Below are positions 56,415 through 64,000 of a stretch of 64,000 nt of DNA, one piece after another; positions within the stretch are counted from its first letter, which is position 1, and the number at the start of each line of letters is the position of its first letter. The position numbers and the translations under genes are program-made. The stretch comes from Thysanoteuthis rhombus. Taxonomy: Eukaryota > Mollusca > Cephalopoda > Oegopsida > Thysanoteuthidae. The stretch spans positions 8,008,761-8,072,760 of the forward strand of contig OY735237.1 in the NCBI GenBank assembly GCA_963457665.1. Direction: 5' to 3'. The notes beneath the pieces are model-generated. The model worked only from the letters and a program-made list of their open reading frames with translations. It did no database searches and had not been told where the DNA came from.

Positions 56415-56657
56415 GTTGTAGATAGCCTTGAACAATTCTCCAGATATTATTTTTACTTCTTTTCCTGCAAATTCATATTGTAGCTCAGCAAGAGAAAATG
56501 TTCCTCTCTGTCTCTGGTCTTGAAGAGCCATTTCAAGAGTTCTCCTCGAGAAGGAGAAAATGGTGTCAGGATTCAAATATCCAGCTGAATTGTTTATGCT
56601 AATTTTAAAATAACTGCCGTTCAGATCAATGCTGAAAGTTTTTTTCCACTCAAACAT
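56415..56657 (-). CDS. Candidate first coding exon, unknown protein
   Basis: The minus-strand frame starts with an ATG at 56657 (preceded by AAAC, an A at -3), with an in-frame stop three codons upstream, so this ATG would be the true start. It encodes about 81 residues with mixed, protein-like composition: MFEWKKTFSIDLNGSYFKIS near the start, RRTLEMALQDQRQRGTFSLA in the middle and KEVKIISGELFKAIYN at the end. A possible splice donor (CTACAAC then GTAATG) lies at 56414. Beyond it the frame runs into (CA)n/(TA)n. It is the only frame in the window not explained by a repeat that also looks coding. I do not recognise the family. Without transcript support it stays a candidate. Confidence 0.28.
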
Positions 56658-57544
56658 GTTTTATGGTATTGCACAGATTTATTGAAAGAGTAGAATCTCG
56701 CTACAACTGAAGAAATCTGCGTTTGTGCGCACGTGTGTGTGTGTGTGTGTTCTACTCGAAAATTGACCATTGTAATAAGTTTGAATTTACCAGATATCTT
56801 AGGGCAATGTCGAGTTCAAAGTTGTTTTGATAAAAGAAATAAATAATCAAAGATTGTAGGTCTTCCTTTGTGGTTTCTATGAATTATCATTCTTGACTTC
56901 TGATCTTGAAAATCATTTAGATTTAGGTATAAAATTTCCATCTTGGCAACACCGGAAAGAAGTAACCAAAATACTTCGGAATCGTAGTTTTGTACGACGG
57001 GCAAAAAATTATTCTACGTTTATGTAATTATAATAATCTGACTCTGTCAGACACCATGGGGCCCGACCCTTTCAATACATGCACCTTTGGAACGAACATT
57101 GCTGTAAGTTACTTTCTTCTAAATTGACTAAATAAACGAATGAGTGGCTGCGATGAGGCCGGTCGATAGCCCGATTGACATGTCGTTTGTCACGATAGCA
57201 ATCCAACAATGCCCGAACGTTGATAGATTTTGTGTCCAACAGTGGAATCCGGGGCAATCAATGAAGAGAATAATAGATGCAATAATCCATGTTTCCCAAA
57301 CACAACGAACAAAGTACGTACGTAACGTTGACGGTCAAAAAATTGTTCCTCTTCCGGTATTCAACAATAGCCTACCGGTGACTACTCCCAGCTTGAATAA
57401 GTTACAACCGCTTTTCAATATTCAGGGTAGATACTGGAAACGCCAATGGTAAACGCACACAAAAAGAACTAATTAAATAGATACAAATGGCTCTAACAGA
57501 CCTCGTATGCTGAAACAATAGAAACATATAAACCAAAAGAACAA
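56658..57544. other. Unannotated; one 102-codon frame
   Basis: The plus frame 57144-57452 and a minus frame at 57072-57257 overlap. Neither has a recognisable motif. This would be upstream of the minus-strand exon candidate. Confidence 0.35.
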
Positions 57545-58053
57545 ATCTCCATGCAATACTCAAAAGAAATCAAGCAAAGAATCACTCTAGGTTGACAAGC
57601 TTTCGGTAGAACGAGTTCAGCTTTCAAAAACAAGAAAACCCCACTAGTCCTAAGAAGAAAGATACTCAACCAAATGCATCCACCGTTAGCACCTATGGAG
57701 CTAAAACAGGGACCTAGCCAGAAGATTGACCATCAAACTGAGAACAATGCAACATACACATGAAAGAATCATGCTCAATCTCACATGGAGAGATCATAAG
57801 ACAGCACAATATAATAGAGGGAAAATAAGAGCTTAGGATATCATAGAATCCATCAGAGAATTCAAATGGCAATGGGCTGGTCATGTTGTGAAAATGTCAG
57901 ACAACCGCTGGACATCACAACTCATAACATGGATCCTCAGATATCACATGCAAACCATGTCCGACAAAATATAAATGGGAGTGACGAACTAGATAAGTTC
58001 AGGAAATATTGGTTCTGCAACGCCCATGATAGGACACTGAAAGGCTGATGATA
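57545..58053 (+). mobile_element. RTE-M: truncated RTE LINE tail
   Basis: Begins with KEIKQRITLG, then FGRTSSAFKNKKTPLVL, damaged TYGAKT, QHTHERIMLNLTWRDHKTAQY and KWQWAGHVVKMSDNRWTSQL. It ends in a short impure GATGATAATGAT tail. The frame at 57866-58048 is an out-of-frame reading. Confidence 0.8.
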
Positions 58054-58324
58054 ATGATATTTGTTTCTTATAGTCAATAATGATTACCAAACGGTTTATC
58101 ATATCAATAATGGAACCAGGCTCAAACCCTATTAATGGAAAAAAAATCACCCTGTATAACCCACCTTTTTTTTTCTGAAAAGTTTCAGTTAAAAAAATCC
58201 CTTTGCATATTATCTACTAAAACATAATTGATATACGTATTCGTATACATAATTGAACATATAGAATAATGTATTTTCCATCGAATCACACGTTATACAA
58301 GGAGAAATACGATATCCTTAAAAC

Positions 58325-58860
58325 CAGTATTTCTCAACCTGGGCGATATCGCCCACTGGTGGGCAATCTCAACTTCTGGGTGGGATTTGACCAAGTACTG
58401 AAAATGTTCTTGAAATTTGGTAGAGTAGTATAGGATTTTACTTATTAAAGTTTGTAATTGACAATGAAACAAAAGCCAACTGAAACTTGTTCTATTGTTA
58501 ATTTACCAAACAGCACCATGATCAGATATTGTGTAAACTTAATATGTCTGCACTATTTATGACCAACCAGATACAGGGATTGCATTGATAAAATCTAAAA
58601 AGCAGTATTTATGTGCCAAATACTTGATGCTACTACTTTACAATACTTCAAATAAAGAAACAGCAAAAGCCGTTCATTCACTTTTTCTAAGAGTTAAAAT
58701 GTGTTGGCATCCTATTGAATATTTACTATGCTGGTGGGCTGTGGAAGAATTTTTATGTGAAAGTTGGCGGTGATGGCAAAAAGCTCGAGAATCTTTGCTT
58801 ACAGTTGAAAGAAGAAATGGTATGTATTCTGGTGTTAGTAAAAGAAGAATCTAGAAAGAA
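58325..58860 (+). mobile_element. hAT-like transposon fragment
   Basis: Starts CAGTATTTCTCAACCTGGGC, like the CAGTGTTTCTCAACCT terminus common in hAT elements. It is followed at once by the perfect 14-bp palindrome GGGCGATATCGCCC (58341-58354). The frame at 58585-58773 has LFLRVKMCWHPIEYLLCWWA then VEEFL. This loosely resembles the L-x-H-x-x-V-R-W-L-S-R...L-x-E-L-x-x-E segment of hAT transposases. No other end was found and the assignment is tentative. Confidence 0.35.
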
Positions 58861-58889
58861 AAACTCTGATGATTAATATCTATAAGAAA

Positions 58890-59080
58890 GACACCTCGCC
58901 CTGGGGTGTGGTTAGGGGCAAATCTAACAGCCAATTATTATCGTATAGTGAGTTCAGTCCTCACTGAGTGACCCACACTTGTGGTTTCGTGTCAGACTAA
59001 GGGAAGCTTAGTATATACTTTGATATCATTGGTTCTCGACTGATTATCGAAATTAACCCATTACTTACGGCAAGTGGAGA
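58890..59080 (+). mobile_element. S4: tRNA-derived SINE with intact T arm
   Basis: CTCGCCCTGGGGTGTGGTTA at 58895-58914 resembles a tRNA head. At 58948-58964 a perfect T arm occurs: GTGAG, loop TTCAGTC, CTCAC. The anticodon region does not fold well. Downstream, GTGACCCACACTTGTGG and the following 100 bp look like a SINE body. Confidence 0.5.
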
Positions 59081-59657
59081 GGAGTAATTGCTATTTGTAT
59101 TACTGCAAAAACTCAAATTTCAGTCATTGCAGGTAATGAGTTGAGTAACCCTGAACATAGTAAGTACTCTTGGGTGCCTAATTATGTACCTACCCCTGCT
59201 CTCTGCAGGACCCCCCACAAATTAATTTTCGAGAGTTCACTTGGGACGAGGAACAACTACAGATTTGTGAAAAAATGTTCCCATCTTAAGACAACTATTA
59301 AACAATGCAAAGGGGAGATTTTTTCTATTCTATACCATCAAAAGATTTTTCTATGAAAACAAAAGAAATTTCTTGTTCCAGTCAATACCGCACGTTTTTA
59401 CTTCCCGTGTATCAATCCTATTCTTGCTATGCATCTTTCTCGAACGGCTTTGTTTTGTCCTTATCTTCCTAGATTGTGTCAGTGGCCATACTTTGCTATC
59501 CCCTCGGGCTTATGCAACCCCTGGGCTTATTAAACCTTCTCAGATTTCCCAACTGTGCTGCTCATTCCGAGCCTGCATGCGATAATTAAGCACTTAAAAG
59601 TATGGGTGGTTGCCTAGGAGCATTTTACTATCAATAGCTTATGATGTTGTACCAGAC
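59081..59657. other. Unannotated; two short plus frames
   Basis: Frames of 71 and 70 codons (59141-59356, 59373-59585). The second is hydrophobic at its start, but no domain is recognised. Confidence 0.35.
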
Positions 59658-60207
59658 GAAGCAAAAGAAATCAAGCAAAGAATCACACTAGGTTAGCAAG
59701 CCTTAGGTGGAGCAATCTCAACTTCCAAGAACAAGAAAATCTAACTTGTCCTAAAATGGAGGGTAAACAACCAATGTATCTTATCTATAGTCACCTATAG
59801 AGCTGAAACATGGAATCAAACCAAAAGATTGACCCTTAAACTGAGAACCATGCAAAGTGCACATGAGAGAATCATGCTGAACCTTACATGGAGAGACAGA
59901 AGACAACACAGTATATTGGAGAAAAGACAAGAGTAGAATGGAAACCGTCAGAAATTGTAAGCAATGGGCTGGCTATGTTGCAAGAATATCAGACAACTGC
60001 AAAACATTACGACCCACAGTATGGATCTCCAGAGATCTCATGTGAAACTGTGACCGACAGAATTGAAGATGGCGTGAGGAGCTGATTAAATTCAGATAGT
60101 GCTGGCTCCACAATGCCCATGATAGAGGGGTCTTGCAAATCTTGGGGAAAGTCTTTGTCTAACGACAGATGCTAACACGCTGATGATGATGATGATGATG
60201 ATGATGA
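59658..60207 (+). mobile_element. RTE-N: truncated RTE LINE tail with (GAT)n
   Basis: Begins with AKEIKQRITLG, then TSKNKK, QCILSIVTYRAETWN, KLRTMQSAHERIMLNLTWRD and a decayed GHVAR region. It ends in (GAT)n at 60182-60207. Several stops and frameshifts are present. Confidence 0.8.
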
Positions 60208-60294
60208 AGAAGCAAAGATTAGCAAATACCCTTGAAATTTATAAGAGCAATAAACAGCTTTTGGTTATAAATATGTACAAAAAAATAATAAGTT

Positions 60295-61050
60295 TTTGCT
60301 ATTTACTTCCATCCTAATTGTTGTTGCTTTTTATCGAATCGGGTACTATACAACGATGAGTAAATAGATTAACAGGGTGGATCAGAATAAAGAAATGAGT
60401 TCAAGTTGAGAATTGAACTCAAGAACCACAACATTGGATTAGGATCACTCAATGTGCGACTGGTCTTACCACTGAACTCAGTGACGAGCGCCATTTAAAA
60501 AACAACGCATTAAATTCCCTTTCTATCACAGCCATTTCTACATCATACTTGTTATCAAATGGTAGTTCAGTTTAATCAATTCTTAATTAATCATTATATG
60601 AAGGATTGTAAATCATTATTTTTTTCTTTCTATCGCAACTCAACTCAGACTAGGTACCCTCCAGCTGTCAGTAAATAAATTAATAACATGGATCAGGATA
60701 AAGATTAAGTGTCCAGTTGAGAATTGAAGCACATTCCTCTTCACCTGAGGTTGGATTGGTTAGTCTGCAACCGTTCTTACCACTGAACAACTGGAACTCT
60801 GTGGCAAGCACCAGTCAGAATTATACCCAGTAAACAAACTCTCTATCCTATTCTCTTCTGTGCCATTTTGGTTGAATGTTCTTACAGTTAGATATAATTT
60901 TTTTTAATTCTTATTTACTTTTTTGGATGGGGTATTGTGAATTTCGTACTGCTGTTTGCTTTCATCTTAATGTTGTTGCTTTTTATCGCAACTAAACTCA
61001 CTTTGGGTAGCTTTCAACGGCAGTAAAATGAATTAATAAAAATGATTTAC
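60295..61050 (-). mobile_element. S5: three tandem copies of a tRNA-like SINE
   Basis: Minus-strand copies share a body word TATCG plus AAAAAGCAACAACA (plus-strand positions near 60332, 60631 and 60984, spaced 299 and 353 bp) and a GATCC-rich linker. The first (60295-60500) has a complete T arm TTGAG/TTCAATT/CTCAA (60406-60422) and a Gly-like A box TGAGTTCAGTGGTAAG (60465-60480). The second (60620-60830) has the same head more decayed. The third (to 61050) lacks the head. Confidence 0.6.
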
Positions 61051-61184
61051 AATTCTTGATCCACTAGAAATGAATGAAATCCAAAAATGAAATAAAAGAA
61101 TTATTTCGTTATCCGTCATGAAAACCGCGGTAAGATAATATTCAATCTAGATATTTGTAAGAAATGGTAGAATGTAATAGACTG

Positions 61185-61330
61185 ACCTGATCCGTGGATA
61201 TTCCTCAGGTGTTACCAATTAAGATTATCTTTTAATCTCTGGTTCTGCCCTTCTCCCATCCTCTGTCGAATTACGTTTCGTCAGTTTTCGACTTGGTCCT
61301 GCTGGCTTGCTATGTGTCACGTGAGCAGGT
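61185..61330 (+). repeat. R8-d
   Basis: CCGTGGATATTCCTCAGGTG, TTACCAATTAAGATTATCTT and CTTCTCCCATCCTCTGTCG resemble the other R8 copies. The stem is partly lost. It leads into R2-16 without a visible gap. Confidence 0.35.
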
Positions 61331-61334
61331 AGCA

Positions 61335-61670
61335 CCTAAAAGCCGAAATTGTCAATAATGTCTACAGAAAGCTTTTTTTCGTGAAATCATACTTATAAAA
61401 ACAGTTTAGTTATGGTTCTGTTTACAATGTAAATTTATGCAATATCCTTATTTTGTCTACCTGTCTTGTTTTGTTTTGTTTTGTTTTTTTCGGGGGGGGG
61501 GGCAAATCACTCTCTTTTCGTGATTGTGGACGAACAATAGGCGAAAGAAGTATCTAATTCATTGATCAATCATTTTTCCACTTTTTAGTTGAACACCCCC
61601 AACTCGAAATGCTGCCAAAAGATGTTGGGCACGAGACGGTTTCTATTGAGTAATTAACCAGACCGGTTTT
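61335..61670 (-). mobile_element. R2-16: R2 repeat, minus strand
   Basis: The plus strand carries AAAAGCCGAAATTGTCAATA, GGTTCTGTTTACAATGTAAA, GACGAACAATAGGCGAAAG, AATGCTGCCAAAAGATGTTG and GAGACGGTTTCTATTGAGTA, complements of R2 in order. The polypyrimidine stretch that follows (61690-61900) is the complement of the purine minisatellite seen upstream of R2-5. Confidence 0.68.
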
Positions 61671-61679
61671 CTTATTTCT

Positions 61680-61905
61680 TCGCTGTCTGCTCATTTATTT
61701 CATCTTGTCTCAACTTGCAAATATCTCCCTATCAACTCAGTAACCTCCGTCTCTCTCTTCCTCACCCTCACCTCTCTCTCTCTCTCTCTCTCTCTCTCCC
61801 CCTCTCTCTCTCTCTCTCTACGCTCATTAAATTACCTAACGTTCTCTTTTGCCTTCCCTCTCTCTCTCTCCACCTACCAATTTATTGAACCATCCAAGTT
61901 CTTTC
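61680..61905 (-). repeat. Dispersed polypurine-minisatellite units next to R2-16
   Basis: The plus strand is pyrimidine-rich, with (CT)n at 61766-61820 and CATTAAATTACCTAACGTTC, TATTGAACCATCC nearby, complements of the 17-18 kb unit. On the minus strand it lies directly before the R2-16 5' end, the same order as at 18130-18140. Confidence 0.55.
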
Positions 61906-62124
61906 GCTCGTGTTAGTACAGAAAGTATCACGTTCGATTGCAGTTTGGAATGGGTAGAATTATATTATATTATATTACAGATAGTTGATCGTATCTTATT
62001 TTACAGTTCACAATCTAGCTGCATGATTCGTTAAAGGTCGCCAATAAATCCTAAATAGCAATGTATTTAGTAATAAGCTGCAAACACTGGTAAGTATAAA
62101 TTCTATTCTTTTTTTTAAACAATC

Positions 62125-62290
62125 CAGAAAGATGAGGTGACGAAATAGACAAATTCAGAAAGTATTTGCACTGCGACTCCCATGATAAAGAGGTCAGGTG
62201 AATCTTAGGGAAGGTGTAAGTCCAACGACAGACATTAACACGATGACAACGACAACGACAACGATGATGATGATGATGATGATGATGATA
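62125..62290 (+). mobile_element. RTE-O: very short RTE LINE 3' end with (GAT)n
   Basis: Only the last block survives (a degenerate form of DEIDKFRKYLHCDSHDKE followed by the KV-VQRQTLTR equivalent), then a CGACAACGACAACGACAACG run and a pure (GAT)n tail to 62290. It is the most 5'-truncated copy here, as expected from target-primed reverse transcription. Confidence 0.7.
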
Positions 62291-63164
62291 GAAATTTGTT
62301 AACGTACAATCTCCCTAAGTCTCTCTATTTGTAGCATTCTGTTTCGAACCTTCAAACTCATCAACAGGATACTGTCGGTGGCATTATAATAGGGGTTGAA
62401 CCAGGGTCTATTTCGTTAAGGTTACGCACAGTCATTTGGGAAGCGGTAACATGCTCCGTCTTGAAGAGGGGTTGATTCGTCAATCACCGGAACGTTTCTA
62501 TCCTCCTACTGTTCACACGTCTTTTTATTCATTTAGATTGTCTTTGCTTTTCGAAGCCTCACGGACAGATCCACTCGCAAGTAGGAGAGATATACAACTC
62601 TTAGAGAGCAAGCGAGTGCGTTTTAATAAATTGCGTAAATAAAACAAAGAATATTTTTATTAACGGGTGGATGAAATAGCAAAACCGTCGTCTCCATGAC
62701 ACCTCGAGTACAAACGGAGAAATGAAAAATTAAAAAAAAACTCTCTTAATCAATGAGTCCCCATCTCGCTTTTTGTCTAATTCTGGTTCGTTCGTAATAT
62801 TATCTGTTATAATAAACGAGAATATGCAAAGAGCGTGAGTTCCCTTGTAAAAAGATTCGTTGAACGGCAATTGAAGTAATTGAGAGAATGTTTCATTAAT
62901 CATTCGTCCCATTAATAGATCCTCTGGAATAACATTTCCGTTTTGAAGCATATCTTGAGATTAAATCATATCAAGGAATTATTATTAATTCGATCCTAGA
63001 ATTGAAAAAAAAAGTGTTAGATGCAGGCCGATAATCTTACAGGGAAAGTATTCAATAAAAAATATGTAAAAATGCACAACTAAGAAAAGCTAAATTGGAA
63101 TGATCCAAATCTCTTGTCTCTAGTTAGATTGATGTGAATTTTAAATTAGAGCACAGCCGACTGG
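62291..63164. other. Unannotated; isolated B-box-like word
   Basis: GGTTCAACCCC on the minus strand (62392-62402) matches a B box, but no A box precedes it. Frames of 68 and 73 codons show no motif. Confidence 0.35.
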
Positions 63165-63365
63165 TTTGACAATCATTGTAACCAACTGGAATCGTGGAAA
63201 TTCCACGGGTTTTGACAACCCTGGTTATTCATTATCTCATTCCTCTTCTCTTCTTCCACCTTTTGCCTGTTTTTTTTTTCTAGTTCTCTCCCTTATCCCT
63301 TCCGATCTTGGTTGGCCGTCTTTATTCTCATCTGGCAGCTGCGTTTATCGGTCTGCCCTAAAATG
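63165..63365 (+). repeat. R8-c with hairpin CGTGGAA/TTCCACG
   Basis: CGTGGAAATTCCACG (63193-63207) is a perfect stem, then GGGTTTTGACAACC, CTCTCCCTTATCCCTTCC and CTTGGTTGGCCG. The 63166-63366 frame runs through it and is judged spurious. Confidence 0.5.
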
Positions 63366-63779
63366 ATTAATTTGTCTTTTTACATTAACCTACGACTTCA
63401 ATACTAAGAATAGATGGATATAAGTAAATGCAGTGTCAAAAGTAAACAATCTTATTTTTACAATCTGTAATTTTGCCAATGCATCGATATATTCCTGTCT
63501 ATTTAATGTTCGAAAAATTCTGAAAATCGACGAAAAAGTTTTAAAGCATTGGTACGAAATAGTTTTATTTGTGGCATGTATCCACATTTAAATGAATTAA
63601 GTAAAATAAGATCGTTCAATTCTATCTCTGAATAAATATTTTTCTCGATTATTTGATGTTAATATCTTCTTGTTCAGTGGGTTTTTTTTACGTTTTTACA
63701 ATCGTATCAACATATTGTGTAGGCAAACATTTTTCTCAGCGGTACAAATATGGATTAGTATCAAATGCGAAATCTTATT
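63366..63779. other. Unannotated AT-rich sequence
   Basis: Short frames only; no repeat recognised. Confidence 0.45.
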
Positions 63780-63905
63780 GCCCCACAGTAATCTACCTAA
63801 CTTTCTATACTGTCCTTTCTCCCCCTCTGGCCTCTCTCTTCCTACGCTCTGATTATTCTACCTTTCCATCCTACCTCGCTTTGTTCTTCATCTTCTCTAA
63901 CGAAC
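63780..63905 (-). repeat. Dispersed polypurine-minisatellite unit (minus strand)
   Basis: Pyrimidine-rich plus strand with TAATCTACCTAACTTTCTAT, CTCTGGCCTCTCTCTTCC and a TATTCTACC word. It falls within the short frames near 63653-63913, which are therefore not considered genes. Confidence 0.4.
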
Positions 63906-64000
63906 CTTTGTAACTGCTGAGAACGTAAGAATCGGACGTAGGTAGGAACAAGCAGATTAATATTATAGATAATTCGTTGAAGAATTTATCACATAAACTG

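Noticed and set aside
57144..57452. 102-codon plus frame
   Set aside because: No recognisable domain, overlapped by a minus frame, and close to RTE-M; evidence insufficient.
62392..62402. Exact B-box word on the minus strand
   Set aside because: No A box at tRNA-like spacing and no cloverleaf; probably chance.
1..64000. CRISPR array, prokaryotic operons, viral genome
   Set aside because: No repeat-spacer pattern, no long frames, and the overall repeat content is that of animal nuclear DNA.

Overview
Organism and character. This is an AT-rich stretch of animal nuclear DNA. It has long (TA)n, (CA/TATG)n, (CT)n, (GAT)n and (GATA)n arrays, dozens of decayed interspersed repeats, and no open reading frame longer than about 135 codons. 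There is no operon, no ribosome-binding-site pattern and no confidently recognised host gene. Most of the longer open frames are translated microsatellite or pieces of transposable elements. The mix of many 5'-truncated RTE-clade LINE tails, tRNA-derived SINEs and long TA/CA arrays fits a lophotrochozoan, perhaps a cephalopod mollusc. The species is an inference and is not proven here.

Layout. The best recognised component is the C-terminal end of an RTE-type LINE, present as 15 fragments (13 on +, 2 on -). Each fragment carries the same degenerate protein tail, and most end in a (GAT)n/(TGATGA)n tail. A second family (called R2 here) has about 16 copies. It shows terminal inverted repeats built on TAGAAACCGTCA and is probably a non-autonomous DNA transposon. 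Two R2 copies stand in tandem at 42.5-44.3 kb, and both were invaded by the same tRNA-derived SINE (called S1). One of those insertions is a foldback composite flanked by an 8-bp direct repeat. Other repeats are four more tRNA-like SINE groups (S2-S5), a mariner-like MITE (51.27-51.75 kb), a fully palindromic MITE (56.09-56.22 kb), two hAT-like ends, CR1/L2-like LINE fragments near 41.4 and 42.0 kb, a 1-kb polypurine minisatellite (17.1-18.1 kb), a 110-bp tandem repeat (51.77-52.12 kb), and unnamed repeats R1, R3-R8 seen two to four times each.

Region by region. 0-10 kb holds TA/CT arrays, R1 and R3 copies, RTE-A and R2-1. 10-20 kb holds RTE-B, R2-2 to R2-5, R6, R7 and the polypurine minisatellite. 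20-32 kb holds R2-6, R2-7, S2, S1-a, R8 and RTE-C, D and E. 32-45 kb holds R2-8 to R2-13, RTE-F, S3, the CR1/L2-like pieces and the nested S1/R2 complex. 45-55 kb holds RTE-G to RTE-L, an AAT-rich array, the mariner-like MITE and the 110-bp repeat. 55-64 kb holds R2-15 and R2-16, the palindromic MITE, the one fair candidate coding exon (minus strand, 56415-56657), RTE-M, N and O, a hAT-like end and a short tandem array of a tRNA-like SINE (S5).

Interpretation. The window reads as an intergenic or intronic repeat-rich region, layered by successive insertions. The most unusual structures are the S1 foldback inside a hairpin loop of R2, a hammerhead-ribozyme-like core inside S1, the R2/polypurine-minisatellite association, and a hairpin in R8 that is maintained by a paired base change. 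All family assignments are by eye.
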